Notes: generated by a model from the letters alone, not told the origin. A stretch of 5,025 nt of DNA from Candidatus Paceibacter sp. (GCA_020724945.1 DYFX01000068.1:1-5025); one strand, 5' to 3'; positions 1 to 4,120 are shown, counted from the first letter of the stretch. Numbers and translations are program-made.

Positions 1-27
1 ACGATCTACGCGGTGCCGATCAAATGA
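1..27 (+). CDS. C-terminal tail of a plus-strand gene (partial, tentative)
   Basis: In frame from base 1 the plus strand reads TIYAVPIK followed by TGA at 25-27. The codons (ACG ATC TAC GCG GTG CCG ATC) have the G/C-rich third positions seen elsewhere here. The stop sits directly against a hairpin with an A-tract and a T-tract that can terminate transcription in both directions, which is what a convergent gene pair would share. Eight codons are too few to identify a product, so this could also be chance; sequence to the left of the window would settle it. Confidence 0.4.
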   Translation, partial: TIYAVPIK

Positions 28-54
28 AAAATCCTCCCGGATGGGAGGATTTTT
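27..54. terminator. Bidirectional intrinsic terminator after rplL
   Basis: Perfect inverted repeat: AAAAATCCTCCC (27-38), loop GGAT, GGGAGGATTTTT (43-54). The GC stem is flanked by A5 on one side and T5 on the other, so it can terminate both the minus-strand rplJL transcript, 16 nt past the rplL stop, and a plus-strand transcript arriving from the left. No rpoB-like sequence follows rplL before this terminator, so the rplJL operon ends here. Confidence 0.9.
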
Positions 55-70
55 CGTTCCGGTGCGACGA

Positions 71-472
71 TTACTTGAGCGTGACCTTCGCGCCTTCGGT
101 CTCGAGGGCCTTCTTGGCGGCCTCGGCTTCCTCCTTGGAAGCGCCTTCCTTGACGACCTTCGGGGCTCCGTCGACCAGGTCCTTGGCCTCCTTGAGGCCG
201 AGGCTGGTGAGGGCGCGGACGGCCTTGATGACGCCGATCTTGTTGGCGCCGGCATCCGTCAGCTCGACGGTGAACGAGGTCTGCTCTTCGGCGGCGGCGC
301 CGGCGGCGGCCGGGGCGGCGGCCATGGCCATCATCGGAGCGGCGGCGGAGACGCCGAACTTCTCCTCGAGGACCTTCACGAGCTCGGAGAGGTCCAGGAC
401 GGACAGCTTCTCGATGGACTCGACCAGAGACTTGAACTTCTCCGGCACGACGACATTCTTTTCTTCGGACAT
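71..472 (-). CDS. rplL: 50S ribosomal protein L7/L12
   Basis: This is the stalk protein of the large ribosomal subunit. Dimers bind the C-terminal helix of L10 and recruit and stimulate translational GTPases (EF-Tu, EF-G, IF2). The 133 residues show the three expected parts: a helical dimerisation domain (about 1-40, ending KVLEEKFGVS), an Ala/Met/Pro hinge (about 43-62), and the globular factor-binding domain (about 64-133). The last part carries the signature GANKIGVIKAVR and LGLKEAKDLVDGAP followed by KEGASKEEAEAAKKALE. It is slightly longer than the usual 120-128 residues, mainly in the hinge. It starts 21 nt after the rplJ stop in the same operon. No Shine-Dalgarno sequence is visible before the ATG (upstream bases ACCACGCAACCAAAACGCT), so translation may rely on coupling to rplJ or on an unstructured A-rich leader. 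Confidence 0.98.
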   Translation of the reverse strand: MSEEKNVVVPEKFKSLVESIEKLSVLDLSELVKVLEEKFGVSAAAPMMAMAAAPAAAGAAAEEQTSFTVELTDAGANKIGVIKAVRALTSLGLKEAKDLVDGAPKVVKEGASKEEAEAAKKALETEGAKVTLK

Positions 473-493
473 AGCGTTTTGGTTGCGTGGTGA

Positions 494-1024
494 TTAAGCG
501 GAAGCCTTCTGATCCTTGATCGCGTTCATGACCTGCACGAGACCGCGGAGGTTGCCGGCCAGGACATTGACGAAGCCGGAGACCGGAGCGTTGATGGAAC
601 CGACCAGCTTGGCCAGGAGTTCCTGCTTGCTCGGGAGCTTGGCGAGCGCCTTGATGGCGGCGGCGTCGACGAGCTTGCGCTCGAGCACGCCGGCGACGAT
701 CTTGAGGGCTTCATGCTCCTTGGAGAACTCGGCGGCGAGCTTCGCGGGAGCGACCTCGTCGGACATGCCGGTGATCATCACCAGCGCGCCTTCGAGCTTG
801 GCCGGGTCGACGCCTTCATAGCCGGCCTTCGAGAAGGCGAGGCGCATGAGGGTCTTCTTCGCGACGAGGACGCGGACATCCTCCTTGCGGGCCTTGTTGC
901 GGAACTCGGTGGCTTCCTTGACGGTGAGCCCGCGGAAATCCGCGAACACGACCGACTTGGCGCCCTCGAGCTGACCCGTGAGATCCGCGAGGGTCAGTTC
1001 TTTCTGTTGTTTGGACTTTGCCAT
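494..1024 (-). CDS. rplJ: 50S ribosomal protein L10
   Basis: L10 forms the base of the ribosomal stalk: its N-terminal domain binds the L11 region of 23S rRNA and its C-terminal helix carries L7/L12 dimers. The 176-residue product is of normal length. Recognisable pieces are the N-terminal segment with SVVFADFRGLTVKEATEFRNKAR (about 24-46), VLVAKKTLMRLA (52-63), the middle segment with GALVMITG, and the C-terminal SKQELLAKLVGSINAPVSGFVNVLAGNLRGLVQVMNAI. It is the first gene of a two-gene operon with rplL. It is preceded by a long structured leader containing an L10-binding element and an attenuator, which implies autoregulation. The 20 bases before ATG hold no Shine-Dalgarno sequence; a small hairpin lies at 1035-1050 instead. 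rplK and rplA, usually upstream, are absent. Confidence 0.98.
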   Translation of the reverse strand: MAKSKQQKELTLADLTGQLEGAKSVVFADFRGLTVKEATEFRNKARKEDVRVLVAKKTLMRLAFSKAGYEGVDPAKLEGALVMITGMSDEVAPAKLAAEFSKEHEALKIVAGVLERKLVDAAAIKALAKLPSKQELLAKLVGSINAPVSGFVNVLAGNLRGLVQVMNAIKDQKASA

Positions 1025-1034
1025 GTATCTGCTG

Positions 1035-1050
1035 CGTGAATCAGTTCACG
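1035..1050 (-). promoter_or_regulatory. Small hairpin just upstream of the rplJ start codon
   Basis: On the minus strand CGTGAA-CTGA-TTCACG forms a perfect 6-bp stem with a 4-nt loop, ending 10 nt before the rplJ ATG. It sits where a Shine-Dalgarno sequence would normally be, and none is present. It may position the ribosome, affect initiation or simply be fortuitous; no U-tract follows, so it is not a terminator. Confidence 0.45.
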
Positions 1051-1061
1051 ATCGACCTTTG

Positions 1062-1095
1062 AAACAAAATCTGCGTTCCTTGTGAGACCGCAGAC
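1062..1095 (-). terminator. Leader attenuator terminator of rplJL
   Basis: The minus strand shows TCTGCG (1094-1089) and CGCAGA (1075-1070), a 6-bp stem extendable past a G-A mismatch by UCU/GGA (1087-1085 with 1079-1077). It is followed by TTTTGTTT (1069-1062). It lies 37 nt upstream of the rplJ ATG with no gene between, so it would end transcription before rplJ: an attenuator, not a gene-end terminator. Its 5' arm can instead pair with 1158-1170 in the L10-binding domain, giving an antiterminator. Confidence 0.75.
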
Positions 1096-1120
1096 GCGTG
1101 GGATGACGGAAAACCCGCCA

Positions 1121-1200
1121 CCAGCGTTCGCCTCGATAGGAGCGGATCGGCAGATCCGTCTTACGGCCCCCAGCCGGGGGCGACCTATGGTCTTCGGTAA
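1121..1200 (-). ncRNA. L10 leader: ribosomal protein L10-binding cis-regulatory RNA
   Basis: The minus-strand RNA contains ACCGAAGACCAUAGG (1198-1184) and CCUAUCGAGG (1140-1131), the two strands that I know as the conserved core of bacterial L10 leaders (Rfam L10_leader family). AUAGG pairs with CCUAU, next to an internal loop with GA-rich steps of the kink-turn kind. The closed domain holds two hairpins: CCCCC-GGCU-GGGGG (1180-1167) and CGGAUC-UGCC-GAUCCG (1158-1143). In Gram-positive bacteria L10, alone or as the L10-L12 complex, binds this element and promotes attenuation of rplJL. Position upstream of rplJ and the following attenuator agree with that role. Binding itself is inferred from sequence. 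Confidence 0.85.
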
Positions 1201-1219
1201 ACGAGAAGTTGTTACCCAG

Positions 1220-1248
1220 AGGCTACCTCTAGCCCTGAAAACCGTCAA
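1220..1248 (-). promoter_or_regulatory. rplJL promoter (sigma70-type)
   Basis: TTGACG (1248-1243), 17-bp spacer, TAGCCT (1225-1220). The predicted start is an A near 1213-1212, giving a leader of about 190 nt that begins just before the L10-binding element. The same -35 and -10 hexamers with the same spacer occur at 3575-3603. The -35 lies 12 bp after the terminator hairpin of the preceding gene. Confidence 0.7.
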
Positions 1249-1256
1249 GATGTACG

Positions 1257-1285
1257 AAACCCCCACGCGCCGAAGCGGGTGGGGG
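1257..1285 (-). terminator. Terminator of the 108-residue gene, UUCG-capped
   Basis: Minus-strand CCCCCAC (1285-1279), a single mismatch, CGC-TTCG-GCG, the mismatch partner, and GTGGGGG (1266-1260). The cap is a stable C(UUCG)G tetraloop. The stem begins 15 nt after the stop codon at 1301. Only three U residues (1259-1257) follow, so termination relies on the strong stem and may be leaky into the rplJ leader. Confidence 0.7.
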
Positions 1286-1300
1286 CGGGAGGACGGTGGT

Positions 1301-1627
1301 CTAGCGGCCGCGGCGCTCGAGGCGCAGGCGGCTCTTGTGGAGCTCGTGGCTCCGGGACTCGAGGGACGCGCCCCGGCCGTTCCGGCGGGCGAGCTCGCCC
1401 TCCTCGGCGATGACCGCCTGGCGGGAGGAGGCGCGGACGCCGCCGTACTGGGGGGTCTCGGACCTCCGGTAGATCCCCCGCTCGGACACCGTCTCGACCA
1501 GGCGGTCGAAGTGGGCGTCCTCGGCGCCCTCGATCTCGAACAGGGCGTCGGGGGCGAGGTCGCGGAAGCGGTCGTGGATGCGGACATCGCCGTCGGGGGT
1601 GGCGGACGCCACAGGTGCGAGGTGCAT
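1301..1627 (-). CDS. Hypothetical protein, 108 residues, strongly promoted
   Basis: I do not recognise this family. The start is well supported: AGGAGG lies 4 nt before the ATG, behind a near-consensus promoter and a structured leader of about 80 nt. The product has no signal peptide, membrane segment or cysteine, and only one lysine (K98). It is very rich in arginine. The N-terminal 60 residues are acidic (including EIEGAEDAHFDRLVETVSE, about 31-49), while residues 61-108 are basic and end in an Arg-rich tail (SRLRLERRGR). A central segment GIYRRSETPQYGGVR (51-65) could be a turn-rich linker. The charge split would suit a small cytoplasmic protein binding nucleic acid or a partner, but that is only inference. 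It is a single-gene unit between LP1 and the rplJL operon. Confidence 0.8.
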   Translation of the reverse strand: MHLAPVASATPDGDVRIHDRFRDLAPDALFEIEGAEDAHFDRLVETVSERGIYRRSETPQYGGVRASSRQAVIAEEGELARRNGRGASLESRSHELHKSRLRLERRGR

Positions 1628-1672
1628 GGTTCCTCCTGGAAAAAGGTCTGTTTTTGGGGTTTTAAGGCCGAA

Positions 1673-1698
1673 ATGGCTCGTCAGGTACGATTTGCCAT
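1673..1698 (-). promoter_or_regulatory. Hairpin in the 5' leader of the 108-residue gene
   Basis: Minus-strand RNA reads AUGGC-aaa-UCGU-accug-ACGA-GCCAU: two helices (5 and 4 bp) separated by a one-sided AAA bulge. It begins about 10 nt after the predicted transcription start and ends about 45 nt before the ATG. It matches no riboswitch that I know. It could stabilise the mRNA or bind a regulator. Confidence 0.5.
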
Positions 1699-1713
1699 CT
1701 CAACGACACGGCC

Positions 1714-1742
1714 ATCATAGCATATCCCCATCGTTTTGTCAA
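1714..1742 (-). promoter_or_regulatory. Near-consensus sigma70 promoter of the 108-residue gene
   Basis: TTGACA (1742-1737), exactly 17 bp, TATGAT (1719-1714), with an extended -10 TGC directly before it. This is the best match to consensus in the window and predicts a strong promoter with a start near 1707. It follows the LP1 terminator U-tract by 11 bp. Confidence 0.9.
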
Positions 1743-1753
1743 GGCTTGCTGAC

Positions 1754-1778
1754 AAAAAATCCCCTGAAGAATCAGGGG
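1754..1778 (-). terminator. LP1 terminator containing the stop codon in its stem
   Basis: CCCCTGA (1778-1772), loop TTCT, TCAGGGG (1767-1761), an A, then six T (1759-1754). The TGA at the end of the 5' arm is the LP1 stop codon, so the hairpin overlaps the coding sequence. Confidence 0.9.
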
Positions 1779-2326
1779 GTCGTGGGCTTCAGGATACGAA
1801 GCGTCCTGGCGAGCGCGTCAGCTTCGAAGGTCATCTTCGGCCCGAGCGTTTCCGGTCCGTAGGTCAGGATCATCGCCCAATAGGCGGTGCCATGGCCCGA
1901 AACGAGCTTGACCCGGCAGAGCGCGAGCATGCGCGTCTTCGTCTTGGAGTCGACGCCTCGGAAGCTGAAGAGTGCTTCCTCGTCCGAGCGCGTCTCGACC
2001 GGAGAGGCTTCGACGCCGCTGAAGAGCACGGGCATGGCGAGCAGCATGGCGGCGAAGCGGGTCATGGCCGCCTCGACCGTGGAGCCGGGGTCGGCGTCCT
2101 TGATCCAGACGGCGACGCCGCGGTCGCCCTTGTGATCGTGCCAGTGCAGCAGGAGCAGGTCGGTCCCCTCGCCCGGCGTGCGGTGCCAGCCGGGCGCGTC
2201 GAGGGCGACATACGGCGCTTCCGCGCCGAGCAGGAAGGTCGGACCGGAAGCTTCGGGCGCGGCCGTCCGCTTGGGCGCGGCGCAGCCGACGAAGACGGCG
2301 ATGAGGACGGTGACGAGATGTCGCAT
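1772..2326 (-). CDS. Putative lipoprotein LP1
   Basis: This 184-residue protein is predicted to be exported and lipid-anchored. A short start (MRH), a hydrophobic stretch (LVTVLIAVFV) and Gly14-Cys15 form a lipoprotein signal; the -3 position is Phe, slightly off the usual L/V/I. After a Pro/Ala linker the body (about 33-184) has YVALDAPGWHR, a Trp/His-rich strand LLLLHWHDHKGDRG, and a C-terminal segment MTFEADALARTLRIL. This is a mixed alpha/beta pattern without a catalytic motif that I recognise. The ATG at 2326 is chosen over an adjacent GTG at 2329 because AGGAG then sits at 6 nt. It has its own promoter and a terminator overlapping its stop. Its layout resembles LP2-LP4 and suggests distant paralogy, perhaps of the PsbP/DcrB-like type. 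Function unknown. Confidence 0.85.
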   Translation of the reverse strand: MRHLVTVLIAVFVGCAAPKRTAAPEASGPTFLLGAEAPYVALDAPGWHRTPGEGTDLLLLHWHDHKGDRGVAVWIKDADPGSTVEAAMTRFAAMLLAMPVLFSGVEASPVETRSDEEALFSFRGVDSKTKTRMLALCRVKLVSGHGTAYWAMILTYGPETLGPKMTFEADALARTLRILKPTTP

Positions 2327-2356
2327 CACGGACTCCTGGGTGAAGGTGCCGCGTCC

Positions 2357-2385
2357 TGCGTACCATGCGTGCCGAGGCGGGTCAA
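2357..2385 (-). promoter_or_regulatory. LP1 promoter
   Basis: TTGACC (2385-2380), 17 bp, TACGCA (2362-2357), with TGG directly before the -10 (extended -10). The -10 is poor at its last position, but spacing and -35 match the other promoters here. The leader would be about 25 nt, with AGGAG 6 nt before the ATG. Confidence 0.55.
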
Positions 2386-2400
2386 CCGCGCACGCCCGTA

Positions 2401-2432
2401 AAGAAAAACGCCCCCGCTACGGATGGGGGGCG
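2401..2432 (-). terminator. LP2 terminator with the stop codon in its loop
   Basis: CGCCCCC (2432-2426), a 10-nt loop, GGGGGCG (2415-2409), then TTTTTCTT (2408-2401). The LP2 stop codon TAG (2419-2417) is in the loop, so the last codons form the 5' arm. Confidence 0.9.
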
Positions 2433-3013
2433 ATGCTGTCGAGGACGGCGCGGACCTCCGCGAGGAACGCGTCGGCGGCGTCGACCTTCACCTGCGCGAC
2501 GGCGACGATGTAGGCGTCGGCGATCGAGGGATGCGGCGAGACGGCGAGGTAGGTGCGCGAGACGACGCCGTCGTCGGTCCGGTCGCCCGTGAAGGCGTGG
2601 CGTCCGCGCGCCTCGGCCGCGACCGGCGCGGTCGTGATGTGCGGCTCCTTCGACGCCTTGGCGTGCTGATCGTCGGCGATCGCCTTGGCGCTCTCGCCCG
2701 GCGCGTGGATCGGGATCAGCACCAGCACGGCCTCGGCATCGGGGCGCAGCAGGACGATCCTGGTCGAGCCGTCCTGCTCGCGAGCGAGGTTCCCCTTCCA
2801 GGGCGCCGGCGTCAGGGTCAGCCTGAAGGCGAGCTGGTTGAACTTCAGGGTGAGGCCGTCCTGCTCGACGGCGGGCTTCTCCGCCGGATCCGGCGTCTTC
2901 TTGGCCGTCGTGTCCGGCGTGAGCGGCGGGTTCGAGGTCTTGGGGCCCGCCTTGGAGGCGGAACCGCAGGCGGCCAGGGCCAGCACCATGAGCGTCGCGA
3001 CGATTCGGGTCAT
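2417..3013 (-). CDS. Putative lipoprotein LP2
   Basis: This 198-residue protein has a classical lipoprotein signal: MTR, hydrophobic core IVATLMVLA, lipobox Leu13-Ala-Ala-Cys16. A Lys/Pro/Thr-rich linker (about 17-50) would span away from the membrane. The body starts with a strand-turn-Trp pattern FRLTLTPAPWKGNL, then TRIVLLRPDAEAVLVLIPI, and ends with a helix DAADAFLAEVRAVLDSIAPHP. An initial strand ending in Pro-x-Trp and a last helix ending in L-x-S are common in PsbP/DcrB-like lipoproteins, but no family is certain. Of two ATGs 6 nt apart, the second (3013) is chosen because GGAGG then sits 6 nt upstream; with the first it would touch the ATG. It is a single-gene unit. No enzyme motif is visible. 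Confidence 0.88.
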   Translation of the reverse strand: MTRIVATLMVLALAACGSASKAGPKTSNPPLTPDTTAKKTPDPAEKPAVEQDGLTLKFNQLAFRLTLTPAPWKGNLAREQDGSTRIVLLRPDAEAVLVLIPIHAPGESAKAIADDQHAKASKEPHITTAPVAAEARGRHAFTGDRTDDGVVSRTYLAVSPHPSIADAYIVAVAQVKVDAADAFLAEVRAVLDSIAPHP

Positions 3014-3042
3014 CTCCATCCTCCGTGCAAGGGACTCCTTCC

Positions 3043-3071
3043 AACCTAGAGGAGCGCCCGCGTTCCGTCAA
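3043..3071 (-). promoter_or_regulatory. LP2 promoter
   Basis: TTGACG (3071-3066), 17 bp, TAGGTT (3048-3043). The -35 begins 3 bp after the U-tract of the preceding terminator. The predicted start near 3036 gives a leader of about 23 nt. Confidence 0.75.
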
Positions 3072-3074
3072 ACG

Positions 3075-3097
3075 AAAAAACGCCCTGACGGGGCGTT
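3075..3097 (-). terminator. Terminator of the deoxyribosyltransferase-like gene
   Basis: AACGCCC (3097-3091), loop CGTCA, GGGCGTT (3085-3079), with the T-run 3080-3075 forming the U-tract. The final A of the TGA stop codon (3099-3097) is the first base of the stem, so the hairpin abuts the reading frame. Confidence 0.9.
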
Positions 3098-3543
3098 CAG
3101 TACGGCTTCGTGGAGCCGTCGGCGTGGCGGATGCGCTCGCGCGTGGCCTCGCGGGTGAGGCAGCGCGCCGGATCGAGATGCGCGAGCGGGACGATGAGGC
3201 CGGCGGGCGTGATCTCCCAGACGGGGAACTTCCGCTCGTGGAGCCAGGCGGCTTCCCCGAAGACGCCCTTGCCGAACATCCCGTCGCGGAACGGCAGGAA
3301 GACGCCGCCGCGGCACTTCGGCAGGACCACCTCGAAGAAGTAGCCCATGCCGGTCGGCTTGCCGTCGGCGTCGACGCGGGTCTTGGCGTACTCCCGATAC
3401 GCGGCGTCGTGCTCGGGCGCGTCGGGGCTGAACAGCTCCCAGCCGGGGAAGGCGGCCTCGATCCTGGCGATCAGCTCCTTCTGGAGCGGGGTGCCGTAGG
3501 CGTTGATGGGGTGGCCGAAGTACAGGCGCGGACGATCGGGCAT
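3097..3543 (-). CDS. Nucleoside 2-deoxyribosyltransferase-like protein
   Basis: This 148-residue cytoplasmic protein has no signal peptide. It resembles the nucleoside 2-deoxyribosyltransferase-like superfamily of small Rossmann-type proteins. An N-terminal strand with LYFGHPINAYGT (7-18) is followed by a helix beginning with conserved-type Glu (QKELIARIEAAFP), FSPDAPEH (38-45), GMGYFFEVVLPKCRGGVF (65-82), and FLPFRDGMFGKGVFGEA (82-98). The GVFGEA turn stands where known enzymes place G-T-x-x-E with the catalytic Glu, so Glu97 is the candidate nucleophile. Known members exchange or hydrolyse the N-glycosidic bond of deoxynucleosides, but many relatives are uncharacterised and the substrate here cannot be told. 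The ATG at 3543 has AGGAG at 6 nt and follows a good promoter. Upstream in-frame ATGs up to 3627 would cross that promoter and the LP3 terminator. It interrupts the lipoprotein row. Confidence 0.72.
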   Translation of the reverse strand: MPDRPRLYFGHPINAYGTPLQKELIARIEAAFPGWELFSPDAPEHDAAYREYAKTRVDADGKPTGMGYFFEVVLPKCRGGVFLPFRDGMFGKGVFGEAAWLHERKFPVWEITPAGLIVPLAHLDPARCLTREATRERIRHADGSTKPY

Positions 3544-3574
3544 CTCGGACTCCTGGAGGTAAAGGTCTGGCGAC

Positions 3575-3603
3575 AGGCTATGCGACATCGGGCCGCGCGT
3601 CAA
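3575..3603 (-). promoter_or_regulatory. Promoter of the deoxyribosyltransferase-like gene
   Basis: TTGACG (3603-3598), 17 bp, TAGCCT (3580-3575): both hexamers and the spacer length are identical to the rplJ promoter. The predicted leader is about 26 nt and ends in CCAGGAGTCCGAG before the ATG, nearly the same as at LP1. Confidence 0.75.
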
Positions 3604-3609
3604 CGGACG

Positions 3610-3634
3610 AAAAAAGCGCAGTTTCACCTGCGCT
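3610..3634 (-). terminator. LP3 terminator with the stop codon in its loop
   Basis: AGCGCAG (3634-3628), loop GTGAAA, CTGCGCT (3621-3615), T-run through 3610. The LP3 stop TGA (3626-3624) is inside the loop. The next -35 lies 6 bp further on. Confidence 0.92.
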
Positions 3635-4040
3635 CGACCTTGAAGCTGCGGAGGAAGACCTCCAGGAACGGCGGATCCGGCGGGCCGCGGTACGAGACGA
3701 CGGCGCCGATGAACGGCCAGCCGCGGCTCGCGACGGGCACGCGGACGACGGCGTCGGGGTCGCGCCGCGCGGCGGCGGCCGTCTCCTCAAGGCGATCCTC
3801 GTCCAGGACGAGGACGACGCGAAGGGTCATCCCCTCCGTGCCGTACAGGAACCCGCGGAAGGGCGTCTCCTCGATCCGACGCCATTCGGGGCCGGGCAAG
3901 AGGAAGTTCAAGCGGTCGCCGCGGTCGCCGAACGAGATCTCGACGAGCTCCGGCGGCGCGGACAGGACGCGGATATCGTCGTGCGGACCGCAGGCGGACG
4001 AAAGAAGCGCGACGAAGCACATCGATACGAAAGGGCGCAT
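3624..4040 (-). CDS. Putative lipoprotein LP3
   Basis: This small 138-residue exported protein begins MRPFVSMCFVALLSSAC: a charged start, hydrophobic core and a Ser-Ser-Ala-Cys17 lipobox. Ser at -3 is allowed but not typical. The mature part is about 120 residues: RLNFLLPGPEWRRIEE (strand ending in Pro-x-Trp), a strand pair FLYGTEGMTLRVVLVLDEDR, a short helix LEETAAAARRD, a strand AVVRVPVAS, and a final FLEVFLRSFKVERR. It lacks the long C-terminal helix of LP1, LP2 and LP4, so it is the minimal version of the shared layout. Of GTG-ATG-ATG the last ATG (4040) is preferred, because GGAGG then lies 5 nt upstream; the extended GGAGGTGAT matches the 16S rRNA tail over nine bases. It is a single-gene unit. 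Function unknown. Confidence 0.82.
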   Translation of the reverse strand: MRPFVSMCFVALLSSACGPHDDIRVLSAPPELVEISFGDRGDRLNFLLPGPEWRRIEETPFRGFLYGTEGMTLRVVLVLDEDRLEETAAAARRDPDAVVRVPVASRGWPFIGAVVSYRGPPDPPFLEVFLRSFKVERR

Positions 4041-4064
4041 CATCACCTCCGAAGACGACGCGCG

Positions 4065-4093
4065 AACATAGCATTCCGAAGGGCGCGTGTCAA
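4065..4093 (-). promoter_or_regulatory. LP3 promoter, strong sigma70-type
   Basis: TTGACA (4093-4088), 17 bp, TATGTT (4070-4065), with TGC just before the -10 (extended -10). The -35 begins only 2 bp after the U-tract of the LP4 terminator. The predicted leader is about 19 nt and contains the nine-base Shine-Dalgarno match. Confidence 0.88.
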
Positions 4094-4095
4094 TG

Positions 4096-4120
4096 AAAAA
4101 ACCGCAAGGGCTACTTGCGG
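4096..4120 (-). terminator. LP4 terminator with the stop codon in its loop
   Basis: CCGCAAG (4120-4114), loop TAGCC, CTTGCGG (4108-4102), six T (4101-4096). The LP4 stop TAG (4113-4111) opens the loop and the last two codons (Arg, Lys) are in the 5' arm. Confidence 0.93.

Noticed and set aside
290..345. GGC/GCC-rich tract as a simple repeat
   Set aside because: It encodes the Ala/Met/Pro hinge of L7/L12, which is normally alanine-rich.
41..493. Plus-strand open frame opposite rplL
   Set aside because: It lies exactly antisense to an unmistakable L7/L12 gene, and its Gly/Leu/Asp-rich translation mirrors the Ala-rich hinge and helix codons.
1094..1127. Alternative leader hairpin ACGC-UG-GUGG with CCACGCGU
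   Set aside because: It overlaps the terminator by only one base and so cannot act as the antiterminator; it may form, but no role can be argued from sequence.
1143..1180. Palindromic GC-rich segments as repressor operators for rplJ
   Set aside because: They lie downstream of the promoter, between the two conserved strands of the L10-binding element, and are better explained as RNA hairpins of that leader.
1736..2401. Plus-strand open frame of 221 codons opposite LP1
   Set aside because: It is an antisense shadow of LP1. The minus-strand frame has a lipobox, Shine-Dalgarno sequence, promoter and terminator; the plus frame has none.
3544..3627. N-terminal extension of the deoxyribosyltransferase-like protein to an ATG at 3627
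   Set aside because: It would start inside the LP3 terminator and cross the promoter at 3575-3603. The ATG at 3543 has AGGAG at 6 nt and directly precedes the conserved strand.
3025..4071. Long plus-strand open frame of 348 codons
   Set aside because: It runs antisense across the deoxyribosyltransferase-like gene, LP3 and their promoters and terminators. Its product is Arg/Gly/Asp-rich with no recognisable pattern, and it has no Shine-Dalgarno sequence; it arises from high GC content.
1754..4120. Regular hairpins between genes as attC-like or other recombination sites of an integron
   Set aside because: Each hairpin has a different stem sequence, is followed by a U-tract on the coding side, and shows no shared core such as an attC end; ordinary intrinsic terminators explain them.
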